64,000 bases of DNA from Promethearchaeota archaeon (GTDB taxonomy: Archaea > Asgardarchaeota > Lokiarchaeia > Sigyniarchaeales > SOKP01), in contig JAEOSU010000072.1 of the NCBI GenBank assembly GCA_016840165.1, positions 62,001-126,000 of the forward strand, read 5' to 3'. The position numbers and the translations under genes were made by a program. Below the pieces are notes generated by a model, which was given only the letters and a program-made list of their open reading frames with translations, was not told the origin of the DNA and did not search any database. Below, piece by piece: positions 36,536 to 45,843 of the stretch; within the stretch, counting starts at the first letter, position 1, and each line of letters begins with the position of its first letter.

Positions 36536-37375
36536 CTACTGCTCCTTTTCATGAAGAGCTCGCTTTGATAAGAGATGCTGTTTGGAATGATGGGGCATTC
36601 TTAATACCGTATCATTTGATTTTTCAATTTCTCTTGCTTGGACACATAAATCTGCTGCAGTTTTCATCATTTCGTGTGCTGCAGCTAATAAAGGCATATA
36701 ATCAGCTCTCTCTTTAAGCACAAAACAAGCTTTACCTGTAATCTTAGAAACTGAGGCTGCTAATTCGAATGCAGCAATTGCTTTAGCACGAGCATAAGGA
36801 TTGGAAAATCCAGCTTCTTGGGTCGCATAACTCGCATCAATTTCAATCTGTGGTAACGTAGGTGTTTTTCCCTCTAACATGTCCATAATAACTTTGTTTA
36901 ACTCTTTTACAATAACATTTAAAGCACCAGTGATTGATAATACCTTTAATAAGTCTGAATTAAAACAACTCATTTCTATCGGGTCTAAAAAGGGGCGCCT
37001 TGCACCAATCATCGAGTCACATCCTACAATAATATATCCCATATTTTTTTCTTTATACTCCTCAATTGCTTTTTTAGCAGGAGCATCTGATATGACGATG
37101 GTTGGGATATTGCCTGCTAATTCTCTTGCTGCTTGTGGGCCTTTTAACGCAGCATTAGGACTCGACATGATGATTAATTCCGGTTCAAATTCCAAAAGTT
37201 TTTTCATTGTTTCCACACATTCCTCTGGAGGATGCATTTTAGCACCTGAAGTCACCTCCCGGACGTTTAATCGTGTTGCTTCTGCTCTTTCATCCATAAG
37301 GAAAGCGAGTAATAAAGATGAACCAATTGTACCATTTTTCAATATACCTATTTTTAATATTTTATCTTCGCTCAT
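36536..37375 (-). CDS. mtd: F420-dependent methylene-tetrahydromethanopterin dehydrogenase
   Basis: Mtd interconverts methenyl- and methylene-H4MPT with coenzyme F420. The whole sequence matches: KIGILKNGTIGSS at the start, REVTSGAKMHPPE, MSSPNAALKGP, VGCDSMIGARRPFLDP and the C-terminal PHHSKQHLLSKRALHEKE. The length of about 279 is normal. TTG 37384 is in frame, but ATG 37375 fits the family. It is divergent from ftr, so the two may share a control region of about 185 bases. Confidence 0.96.
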   Translation of the reverse strand: MSEDKILKIGILKNGTIGSSLLLAFLMDERAEATRLNVREVTSGAKMHPPEECVETMKKLLEFEPELIIMSSPNAALKGPQAARELAGNIPTIVISDAPAKKAIEEYKEKNMGYIIVGCDSMIGARRPFLDPIEMSCFNSDLLKVLSITGALNVIVKELNKVIMDMLEGKTPTLPQIEIDASYATQEAGFSNPYARAKAIAAFELAASVSKITGKACFVLKERADYMPLLAAAHEMMKTAADLCVQAREIEKSNDTVLRMPHHSKQHLLSKRALHEKEQ

Positions 37376-37475
37376 TTTTGACAACTTATACTTTTATCAC
37401 TATCATTTAGAAATTCATTATGAATTTTTTAAAATGCTAGATAATTAAAATCTTTAGGTTTTTTTTCTTTAAAAT

Positions 37476-37483
37476 TTTATATA
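37476..37483 (+). promoter_or_regulatory. Candidate TATA box before ftr
   Basis: TTTATATA lies about 78 bases before the ftr start in the mtd-ftr divergent gap. An exact consensus match in AT-rich sequence; weak support. Confidence 0.25.
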
Positions 37484-37560
37484 GTATCACGTTCTATCAA
37501 AATTTGCTATAATAATCAGATTTTTTAAGAATAAATTAATAGAAAAAAGGTTAACTAGAA

Positions 37561-38472
37561 ATGGAATTAAATGGAGTTGAAATTGAAGATACTTTTTGTG
37601 AGGCGTTTGGGGCAGTTTTTACGCGGATTCTTGTTACTGCGATAAATGAAAAATGGGTAAAAATTGCTGCTCAAATCACGACGGGCTACGGCACTTCGAC
37701 AATTCATTGTGATTCTGAAGCGGGAATTGACATTTTAGTACCACCAGAAAAGACACCTGATAATCGCCCTGGAGCAGTCTTAATGTTTTTTAAGACCAAA
37801 AAAGATCAAATGGATAATGTACTCTTAAATAGGATCGGTCAATGTGTTCTCACTTGTCCAACTACTGCATGTTTTGATGCCATTAATGGCTCTCTTGATG
37901 TTGAAAAAGAATTTGAAATAAAAACAGGATTTAAGTTAAAGTTTTTCGGAGATAAATTTGAGGAGAAACTCGAGGGGAAATATCCATTCGAAGCATGGAA
38001 AATTCCAGTTATGGATGGCGAATTTATTATTCAGAGTATGTTTAAAGTGGGAAAGGGAATTGCTGGTGGTAACTTCTTAATTATGGGAAAGGATCAAAAA
38101 AGCGCATTAGAAGCAGCAGAAAGAGCCGTTGAAGCAATAAGTAAGGTTGAAAATGTGATCGCCCCATTTCCAGGAGGAATAGCTCGTTCTGGTTCGAAAG
38201 TAGGTTCACAATATAGCTTTTTGAATGCATCAACAAACGATCCCCTATGTCCAACTTTAAAGGATAAGATAAGTGAAAGCTTACTCCGAGATGGTGATAG
38301 TTGTGTATATGAAGTCATTATAGATGGAGCAACTGAAGATTCAATAGTGAAAGCGATGAAAATAGGGATTGAAGCAGCAGTAAAAGTTCCTGGTGTTAAT
38401 AGAATTTCTGCTGGAAATTATGGTGGAAAACTTGGAAAATTCCAATATAGATTACATGATATTCTGAGTTAA
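37561..38472 (+). CDS. ftr: Formylmethanofuran:tetrahydromethanopterin formyltransferase
   Basis: Ftr moves the formyl group from formylmethanofuran to H4MPT. The family sequence is clear from the N-terminus (GVEIEDTFCEAFGAVFTRILVTA) through TTGYGTSTIHCDSEAGID, PDNRPGAVLMFF, RIGQCVLTCPTTACFDA and PFPGGIARSGSKVGS. The length of 303 is normal. It is divergent from mtd. Together with mch in this window, three consecutive C1 steps are represented; formylmethanofuran dehydrogenase and Mer are not here. Confidence 0.96.
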   Translation: MELNGVEIEDTFCEAFGAVFTRILVTAINEKWVKIAAQITTGYGTSTIHCDSEAGIDILVPPEKTPDNRPGAVLMFFKTKKDQMDNVLLNRIGQCVLTCPTTACFDAINGSLDVEKEFEIKTGFKLKFFGDKFEEKLEGKYPFEAWKIPVMDGEFIIQSMFKVGKGIAGGNFLIMGKDQKSALEAAERAVEAISKVENVIAPFPGGIARSGSKVGSQYSFLNASTNDPLCPTLKDKISESLLRDGDSCVYEVIIDGATEDSIVKAMKIGIEAAVKVPGVNRISAGNYGGKLGKFQYRLHDILS

Positions 38473-38525
38473 TAAGTACAAGCAGTAATAATTAGATTAG
38501 TATTAAATTTAATAATTAAAAATTT

Positions 38526-40244
38526 TTATTTTAATCTTCTTTTAATTTTTCTTTGAATTGGTTTTTGTTCGCTAGGTTCTTTTTGAGGTTCTTCCTCACC
38601 AATTTCCTCTAACTCTTCCTCCTCTCTTAGCCGCTCCTTAACCTTTTTTCTTTTTAGCTTTTTCTTTTTCGATATTGCTTTTTGTGGTTCTGAATATTTT
38701 GATTTAAAATATCGATATACTAAAGCTATGCCTCCTAGAAAACCGAAAATCACGCCCAATATTAATGCAATCCAAGGAAGAACAGGACTTAATAAATCAG
38801 GGATTATCCTAATTTCCTTTGGAGCAAAACCGTAATCAGACGTAAGGCTTGTCACGCCTCCATCGCTATCATAAACAGTTAGATATACATACCATGACCC
38901 AGGCATTAAATCAACTGTTCGGATAATCACCTCCACATTATCTTTATATTTTATCGAAATATTGTACCATTCATTCCTCTCATTTAATAGATGCACTGTT
39001 ATTAAAGAAATTGTATCTTCTACATCAGAAACATTAAACATAAAGATTATATCTTCACCATAATTAATTGAGATACTGTTCTCAACATTTATCCCATTAA
39101 TGGTGAAACCATGGATCTCTGGAAGGTTATTCTCAACGGTTATTATTTCGATATATGGTTCACCTAAAGTTATGAATTGATCAAAAACATCAAATATTAC
39201 TTGATATTTTCCAATAGGTTTTCCAATAGCCACAGAAAAGGTGTAAACAAATGTCCAATCACCATTATTCGCCATTGAGGTAGGTGTGGTCTCTTCGCCT
39301 TCAGAGTCTTGGATTGTGATAAGTACAGAGATATTTTCGGCAAAAGTGTCTATATCCATATCTCCATCTGTCACATTTAACGAAACTGTGCATTCTTCAT
39401 CTATTTTTATTGTCGTTGCAGAAAAGTTTACAGATCCCGAGACAATCTCCGGAATTGAATTTAGAAGATTGAAAGGTAAATAGATCCTATTTATTTCGCT
39501 ATAATATGTATCATTAACTTTGATTTTAACATAATAGATATGATTTGACATAGAAAAGCTTTCATTTAATTCGAAGTAGAAAGATTCGATATCGGTTCCT
39601 AAGGTGAATAATGAAGTTTCAAGGGATTCATTGAGATTGTCCACAACCGAGAGAACCCAAGTAAAGGTATGAAGACCATAATCTACAATCTTAAATTCTC
39701 CCCACGCTAATTCTCCTCTCTCATAATCTGGTTTGTTTAAACTGCCCAAATAATTGCTAATTATTGTAAAATTAACGTATGTTGTATGAGCGTTTAATAA
39801 ATAATCACTTTGATTGAAAATGTAAAAATTTACTTTATGAAATCCTAATGGAGCGTTATACGCTGGCGTATAATTATAATCAAATTCATCATCATTTAAC
39901 TTGCTCATACTAAAATTTTTGAATACGTTATTTTGATAGGAAATTTGCATGAGCGTATAATTAGCATTCGAAAATCCAGAAACATTTACGCGAAAATAAA
40001 TTGATTCGAATAGTCTATTTATAGGTGAAAAGGTACTCTGATAAATAGAGGAATAATTCAATGATTTTAACCCATTGTCCGCGGATTTTGGGTTTAATTC
40101 CTTTTTATCCAATTGGAGGTAATTTGAATTCAATTCGTTTCCGTTAATATTGATTAAGCTTGCTGAAATGAAGACAGCAATCAATGAAATAATAATTAAA
40201 CTTATAGTAATTTTAGATCTTATTGAATGTTTAGGTTTTTTCAT
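38526..40244 (-). CDS. Surface protein with Ig-like repeats and charged cytoplasmic tail
   Basis: The 572-residue protein has an N-terminal hydrophobic helix (about 12-32) and a C-terminal one (about 488-510). Between them are several beta-sandwich-like repeats, each ending in a VxDxDG or FDVFDQF type strand and introduced by PEI, as in cadherin or Ig-like domains. N-x-S/T sites are abundant. After the last helix comes a tail of about 60 residues, first Lys/Arg-rich, then Glu-rich, then Lys/Arg-rich again. It starts seven bases after the stop of the upstream envelope protein gene, so the two are probably coexpressed. The function is unknown. Confidence 0.75.
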   Translation of the reverse strand: MKKPKHSIRSKITISLIIISLIAVFISASLININGNELNSNYLQLDKKELNPKSADNGLKSLNYSSIYQSTFSPINRLFESIYFRVNVSGFSNANYTLMQISYQNNVFKNFSMSKLNDDEFDYNYTPAYNAPLGFHKVNFYIFNQSDYLLNAHTTYVNFTIISNYLGSLNKPDYERGELAWGEFKIVDYGLHTFTWVLSVVDNLNESLETSLFTLGTDIESFYFELNESFSMSNHIYYVKIKVNDTYYSEINRIYLPFNLLNSIPEIVSGSVNFSATTIKIDEECTVSLNVTDGDMDIDTFAENISVLITIQDSEGEETTPTSMANNGDWTFVYTFSVAIGKPIGKYQVIFDVFDQFITLGEPYIEIITVENNLPEIHGFTINGINVENSISINYGEDIIFMFNVSDVEDTISLITVHLLNERNEWYNISIKYKDNVEVIIRTVDLMPGSWYVYLTVYDSDGGVTSLTSDYGFAPKEIRIIPDLLSPVLPWIALILGVIFGFLGGIALVYRYFKSKYSEPQKAISKKKKLKRKKVKERLREEEELEEIGEEEPQKEPSEQKPIQRKIKRRLK

Positions 40245-40251
40245 AATTTCC

Positions 40252-43059
40252 TCATCTTCTTAATAGTTTACGTTGTAATTCTTTATTTTTATAGTATAAT
40301 AAAATAGCGATTGGTATTAGGATCGGTAAAACATAAAAAACCATCAAATTGAACGCAGTTAACTCAAGTGCTATTTCATAATAATATTCAGCAAGGATTT
40401 CCCCTTGATTATCTTTTAGAGTAAAGGTGAATGTCTTAGATTGAAAATCATAAGGAAATATTGATGGGAGCACTTGAACGATGATTTTATTATCCCCTGG
40501 TCCTATGCCTGCAAGATTAGTTTCTACAGGGACTCCATTCACCAACATAGTAAAAGACTCTGAGATCTCTTGATTATTCCTAATTACTAAAATAAAATCA
40601 GCATATTCCCCTTGTGGAACGCTACTCGGAAATGAAACACTGATAATTTCAAATTTTGGATCGATATAAACAATGAATGATTTGTTATAAAAGACCGTTT
40701 CTCCCTTTTTTATCTTCATTATTATTTCAGTTGAATCCGCAACAATTTGATCTGAGATCTCTAAATCATAGTAAAGAGTTCTTATTTCATTCTTAGCTAA
40801 TGTGATCTCATCCAAAATATCATAAACTAAATGCTCTCCTGTGAAACTTATATTTAGTAATTGAGAACTATTTGGCAAAAAGTTTATTACTTTTAGAGAT
40901 AGTTGAATAGTGCCTCCTTTAATTGTTCTGCTATCATAAATGAAATCTCTATAATCAAATGAATGACCAATTTCAATTAATTTTATAATTTCTAAATAGA
41001 GAATAGTACCTCCAGAAAAGCTAAACCGAAGCTCATGAGGGCCTAGTTTTGCATCTAATTTCGCGGTCAAATTAAAAGTAATATTAGTCAAGACTAGAGT
41101 TTCAAGAAAGACTATCTGAGTTTCATTATAAATATCTTCTGATTCCATCGATACATTAAGTAAAACATTCTCATTACGAGTGTTATTAATTTGAAGGGTA
41201 ATATTAAGAGTTGGTCCTTGATATAATATGCTTGGTAGACCAAGTATATCCACCTCAATCAAACCTGAAACTACATTGAAGTGTTTTAGTGTAATTGCAG
41301 TTCCCATTTTTGAAGAATTTGCATAAACCCAAAGGGAATAATTATTGCCTATACTAACCAAATCAGTGATATTATACAAGAGAGTTGTAGGTGAAGAGGT
41401 TATTGGATCAGAGACAGTATCAAAAAGCGCCCCATTCTCGGGTGTTTTAAATAAATAAGTAATATCACCATCCTCGATCTCATAGATAATAGTTTTTGTT
41501 TCATAGACCTCCGTGGTGGTATTATAATATTGAATTTGGTTTTGATATGCATAAATCGAGGTTAAATTCATTATATCTTGATTGAAGATATAATCAGGAA
41601 CATTTTGAGAAACATTAAATTCAGCATCTAATAAAGTGCTATTATAAAGTTCGTATGCTTCGATATAAGCTTCACAGAGCACTAAATTTGCGTTAAAATC
41701 TTTGTCAGCATTGTAAGGATCACTAATTGAACTTCTATAGGCATTTACTGATTGATCATAAAATTCAGATTCAAATGTTTCATATAACTCCCAAGCTCGT
41801 TCATAATATGTAAAATTTCCGGTAACCTCAAAAAACCGAACACAAGCTAGCATCATTAAAGCATTTGCTTCAAGATCAATCATTCTATTTGCTCCAGCAC
41901 CACCCCAGAAGGGGTCTCTACTAAATTCATAAGCATTGTAACTGCCTCCAATATTAGGAGACCACATCTCAGTTTCCATCTTATTATATAATGCCTTCGT
42001 ATAATTAAAAAAGTCAGAATCTGGATTCATTCCCGATTCTAGCCAATATTCGATAAGTGTAATGATCCCCAACGCGTTTGTTTTAAGATACTTAAAGTTA
42101 TAACCTGGCGCTCCTGCTGTCCAATCGCGCTCGGTATATTCTTTAAAACCAATATTGGTCTGATCCCATATATCATTATCTAATAATTCAGTCATAGTTA
42201 AATTTGCCAACAATTCCGCTCTGTCTCTTATTTCAGAGTTTAAATTTAGATTATCGTATAAATTTTTAATCTTAAGACATGTTAATATCCCGTATAAATT
42301 GCTTTCAGTATATTTGTCGGTAGTTGAGTTATGATCATAAAAGCCTTTATAGGTATTATCCCAGAATATTGATGAATTTATTAACTCAAATAGTTCTTCT
42401 ATAGAGTCAACTGGAGTATTCCCATCAATATCAATCGTTGCAATTTGATCTCCAATATTATCTATGAGAAGATTGATCGCAACTAAATTATCAATTAAAT
42501 ATCTTCTATCATCAAAAATTTCATTATCTGAGTCATCCACAGACCTAATAAAACCATAATCATAAGATTGGCTATCTCCTTCATACCAAAAGGGTGAATC
42601 TCTTAAATCTAAATAGTTACTATATGTAGCAGTGGCATTCGTCTCTATTTTAAGAAGTGATTTATAAAGATATAAGTTATCCACTGGATATACCTTATCA
42701 TCTGTAATAGATCCAGTCTCATCGCCATTTCTGAAATAGGTGGATATTGGCAAATTTAAATTGGATTCATAATTTGACTGGAAAAAATACCAAATATCAC
42801 TAAAATTATCAAGAAAAGGAAACTCTAAGAGATCATCTAATCCTCCAGATAATAAAGGTGAGGATATTTCCTCTTCAAGAATTCCATTATTTTGGTCAAA
42901 TGGATTACTTTTATTTAAAATTTGATTATTAATATTATTAGAGATATATAAAATATTTAATAGCACTATAAATATGATAAAAAGCGAGAGAATGTTCCAA
43001 TTTTTTCCCATCTTCTTATTCTTCTTTATCTTAAAAAGAGAAGACCTACGTGAGTACAT
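40252..43059 (-). CDS. Large envelope protein with alpha/alpha-barrel-like and beta domains
   Basis: The 935-residue protein has an N-terminal signal-anchor (about 23-40) and a C-terminal helix (about 905-922) before KNKELQRKLLRR. Residues about 70-490 are helical repeats with aromatic pairs (FWDNTYKGFYD, NLYGILTCLKIKNLY, WAGAPGYNFKYLKTNALGI-like, MWSPNIGGSYNAYEF), resembling the (alpha/alpha)6 toroid of glycan-epimerase or glycoside hydrolase folds. Residues about 500-890 are beta-rich, Ig-like, with many N-x-S/T sites. A glycan-binding or -cleaving surface protein is a reasonable guess; no catalytic pair can be named. It is followed closely by the Ig-like surface protein. Confidence 0.75.
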   Translation of the reverse strand: MYSRRSSLFKIKKNKKMGKNWNILSLFIIFIVLLNILYISNNINNQILNKSNPFDQNNGILEEEISSPLLSGGLDDLLEFPFLDNFSDIWYFFQSNYESNLNLPISTYFRNGDETGSITDDKVYPVDNLYLYKSLLKIETNATATYSNYLDLRDSPFWYEGDSQSYDYGFIRSVDDSDNEIFDDRRYLIDNLVAINLLIDNIGDQIATIDIDGNTPVDSIEELFELINSSIFWDNTYKGFYDHNSTTDKYTESNLYGILTCLKIKNLYDNLNLNSEIRDRAELLANLTMTELLDNDIWDQTNIGFKEYTERDWTAGAPGYNFKYLKTNALGIITLIEYWLESGMNPDSDFFNYTKALYNKMETEMWSPNIGGSYNAYEFSRDPFWGGAGANRMIDLEANALMMLACVRFFEVTGNFTYYERAWELYETFESEFYDQSVNAYRSSISDPYNADKDFNANLVLCEAYIEAYELYNSTLLDAEFNVSQNVPDYIFNQDIMNLTSIYAYQNQIQYYNTTTEVYETKTIIYEIEDGDITYLFKTPENGALFDTVSDPITSSPTTLLYNITDLVSIGNNYSLWVYANSSKMGTAITLKHFNVVSGLIEVDILGLPSILYQGPTLNITLQINNTRNENVLLNVSMESEDIYNETQIVFLETLVLTNITFNLTAKLDAKLGPHELRFSFSGGTILYLEIIKLIEIGHSFDYRDFIYDSRTIKGGTIQLSLKVINFLPNSSQLLNISFTGEHLVYDILDEITLAKNEIRTLYYDLEISDQIVADSTEIIMKIKKGETVFYNKSFIVYIDPKFEIISVSFPSSVPQGEYADFILVIRNNQEISESFTMLVNGVPVETNLAGIGPGDNKIIVQVLPSIFPYDFQSKTFTFTLKDNQGEILAEYYYEIALELTAFNLMVFYVLPILIPIAILLYYKNKELQRKLLRR

Positions 43060-43169
43060 AGTAAATTCTACTTTGCGTTAAAATTATTTTTAAATAATAG
43101 TTATATCTTTTAAAAAAATTTCCTTCTCTTTAAAACTTTTTTCTGAATATCTCTGTGATTTAGGAATAT

Positions 43170-44672
43170 TTAAACTGATTTCATCATCAGTTCTTGTTGG
43201 ATAATCTTTGCTAACTCTGAAATTTTAACTCTTTTCTGTTCCATAGTATCCCTTTCTCGAAGTGTTACACTATTATCATTTAAAGAATCATAATCAATTG
43301 TAACACAATAAGGTGTCCCTAATTCGTCTTGCCGGCGATAACGCTTTCCAATTGACCCCGAGGAGTCAAAAAAGGAGATTATTCGATTGTCGATCAAGGT
43401 TTTATGGACTTCTTTTGATAATTTCAATATATCTTCTTTATTTCTTACCAATGGAAAGACAGCAACAGTATTTGGAGCAAGCTCTGGAAGAAGTTTTAAA
43501 ATAATTCTCTCATCCTCTACTTCAAAGCAAGTTTCAAGCAATGTATAAATAATTCTGTCTGGTCCAAATGCAATCTCTAGTATTTGTGGTATTTCTTTTA
43601 TTTTAGGATCTGATCCCATTGGAATTGCGAAATTTTGATTTGAAAATTCACCGTGTCTTTTTAGGTCATAATCTGTACGATCATGTATACCACAGATTTC
43701 AACCCATCCAAATTGTTGGGTTTGTACTTCAAGATCCCACGCATCGTCTGCATAATGGGCCATTTCATTAGGTGAGTGTTGTCTCAAGCGTAGAGTGCCA
43801 TCCGGATAGCCTAATTTCTGAGTTAGATAATAGCCTAAATATATACAATAGGCAAAAGCAGGTTTCTTTAAAATTTGTTTTTTGATTGCCTCTTTTAAAG
43901 ACATTAGAAGTGGTATATTTTGGTTTTTTTCTTGGGATTTCCAATCTAATAGAGGTACTTTATATCCTTGAATCTCCTTAAACTCTTCAAAATTCATCTC
44001 TTGCTCCTTTCCAATAAATAATTGAAGCTCAAATTGGTCAAAAGCTCTCATACGTAGAACTTGCTGTCTTGGAGAGATTTCATTTCTATATGCTTTTCCA
44101 TATTGAAATATCTTTATTGGGTATTGTCTGCGAGCATCTTGATCTAATCTATTAAAAAGCAGATATGTGGTGGTGGCAGTTTCAGGTCTTAAATAAACAG
44201 TAACATCGCTCCCAACCTCTGTTTTTAGCATTAGATTATAGGTCTCTATTTTTCCAAGTAGAACATCGCATTTTGGACATTTAAGATTGTTTTTTTGGAT
44301 TAATTCCTCCATTTCTCCAAATGATAATCCCTCAATCATTTCATCAGGAAGTGCTTCTTGTAAAAAATTATCTGCTCTATAAAGAGTATTACAATTTTTA
44401 CATTTTAATACAGGATCTATGAAACGTTCCAGATGTCCCGAAGCGTCCCAGACAATTTCTGGCATAATAGTCGGACATTCAACTTCTCCAAAGCCATAAG
44501 CGCGTAATTCTTTTCTGAAAAGACTGAGAATATTATTTTTAAGTGCCATACCTGCCGGTCCATACGAATAGAATCCCGCTAATCCACCATATATTTCTGG
44601 AGAGGGGCCCCAAATAAACCCTCTTCTTTTAACTAAGGAATTAAAAGTGTCTATACTATCTTCAATTTTCAT
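43170..44672 (-). CDS. glyS: Glycyl-tRNA synthetase
   Basis: This is the alpha2-type class II glycyl-tRNA synthetase of archaea and eukaryotes. Motif 1 and the substrate region read RGFIWGPSPEIYGGLAGF and YGPAGMALKNN. Motif 2 is KIFQYGKAYRNEISPRQ with MRAFDQFELQ, and motif 3 lies in IAFGPDRIIYTLLE. The anticodon-binding domain follows at the C-terminus. A CKNC and CPKC pair (about residues 99 and 136) forms a zinc knob. At 500 residues it is slightly short for the family. ATG 44672 is preferred over TTG 44678. Confidence 0.95.
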   Translation of the reverse strand: MKIEDSIDTFNSLVKRRGFIWGPSPEIYGGLAGFYSYGPAGMALKNNILSLFRKELRAYGFGEVECPTIMPEIVWDASGHLERFIDPVLKCKNCNTLYRADNFLQEALPDEMIEGLSFGEMEELIQKNNLKCPKCDVLLGKIETYNLMLKTEVGSDVTVYLRPETATTTYLLFNRLDQDARRQYPIKIFQYGKAYRNEISPRQQVLRMRAFDQFELQLFIGKEQEMNFEEFKEIQGYKVPLLDWKSQEKNQNIPLLMSLKEAIKKQILKKPAFAYCIYLGYYLTQKLGYPDGTLRLRQHSPNEMAHYADDAWDLEVQTQQFGWVEICGIHDRTDYDLKRHGEFSNQNFAIPMGSDPKIKEIPQILEIAFGPDRIIYTLLETCFEVEDERIILKLLPELAPNTVAVFPLVRNKEDILKLSKEVHKTLIDNRIISFFDSSGSIGKRYRRQDELGTPYCVTIDYDSLNDNSVTLRERDTMEQKRVKISELAKIIQQELMMKSV

Positions 44673-44849
44673 ATCCAATCACAGTATTCGCTATTAGATT
44701 TAGAAAATATTCGGTGATATTAGTAATTTTTTACGCATTTTAAATTCGAATTTAATAATATAAATTTTTATATAAGAAAAAGATAGTATTATTATAATTT
44801 TAAGATAAAATAACACATAATAAAGTTTTATTCGTCAAAGGTTGATTAT

Positions 44850-45701
44850 ATGCTATTTCAAGATTATTTTCAATTTTTCACTTTTTGGGATGCCGTTGAA
44901 TCGGGATTATATTTTATAATTGTAGGATATTATTTTCTGATCTTTGCCTATTTCCTACTTATGAGGTTTAGGACTTCTAAGAAATACTATTGGTTATTTT
45001 TCTCTCTATTATTTCTGTTTCTTGCCGCTGGGAGGGTGTTTTTTATTATTTATTATTTTTTTGCTCCAGAATTGGAAGGAACGATTAGCAACGTCGCTTT
45101 AGTAGAATTGTTGATGATCCAATATAGATTTGCTACATTCTGCACCTGGATGGGTATTGCCTCTTTAATGGGCGTTTTTGGAATATTAATATTCCCCCCT
45201 CTTACTGAAAATACTTTTGATGACTCTACTGCTGACTTCAAAATGAAGGTAAAAAAAATTTTAAAAAATCAGAAAGTGCGAATTATGTTGAGAATAACAC
45301 TTATTGCAATCCCGATTATCGTAGCAGTTCTTGCTTTGAGTCTACCCGATAGTTTACTCATGGATCCCGATTTTATTGGTAAATATGGAGTAGATCCTGG
45401 CTTAGTTTTAATATTTGAATATCCGGTGGGAAGAGCTGTTTTTAATTTTATATTATTACCATTATTTGTAGCTATTATTCCATTTCTATTTATCTATTTA
45501 GCCGTGAAAACTTTTGGAGTGTTAAGAAGATCCTATGCATTAAACGCAATCGGATTTTTTATATACTTTTTAGGTAGAATTCTTCAAGGTCTTTTTGATA
45601 GTATGAATTTACCCCATATAGAGGCAATTATGCCTCCACTTCTTATTTTATTATCTCTCCTCATCATAGTAATCGCAAACAATTATGAACAGTTGAGATA
45701 A
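44850..45701 (+). CDS. Seven-helix membrane protein of unknown function
   Basis: The 283-residue protein shows about seven hydrophobic segments (near 17-40, 47-70, 95-115, 145-165, 200-222, 232-250 and 258-278). A charged cytoplasmic-type loop, MKVKKILKNQKVR, precedes the fourth. There is no retinal-lysine context or transporter motif that I recognise. It precedes the coiled-coil gene by 142 bases on the same strand. Seven-helix proteins of unknown role are common in Asgard genomes, so this may be a sensor, but that is speculation. Confidence 0.7.
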   Translation: MLFQDYFQFFTFWDAVESGLYFIIVGYYFLIFAYFLLMRFRTSKKYYWLFFSLLFLFLAAGRVFFIIYYFFAPELEGTISNVALVELLMIQYRFATFCTWMGIASLMGVFGILIFPPLTENTFDDSTADFKMKVKKILKNQKVRIMLRITLIAIPIIVAVLALSLPDSLLMDPDFIGKYGVDPGLVLIFEYPVGRAVFNFILLPLFVAIIPFLFIYLAVKTFGVLRRSYALNAIGFFIYFLGRILQGLFDSMNLPHIEAIMPPLLILLSLLIIVIANNYEQLR

Positions 45702-45843
45702 TTTATTTTATTCATTTTTCTTATTCAAACTTTAAATTAGCTATTCAAAATGGGAATGTACTCAAAAAACAAAAATTTATAGTAATGAAATATTTTTAAT
45801 TTTACGTCGATAGAAAGTAATTATTATTAAAGAGTTATCTTGT

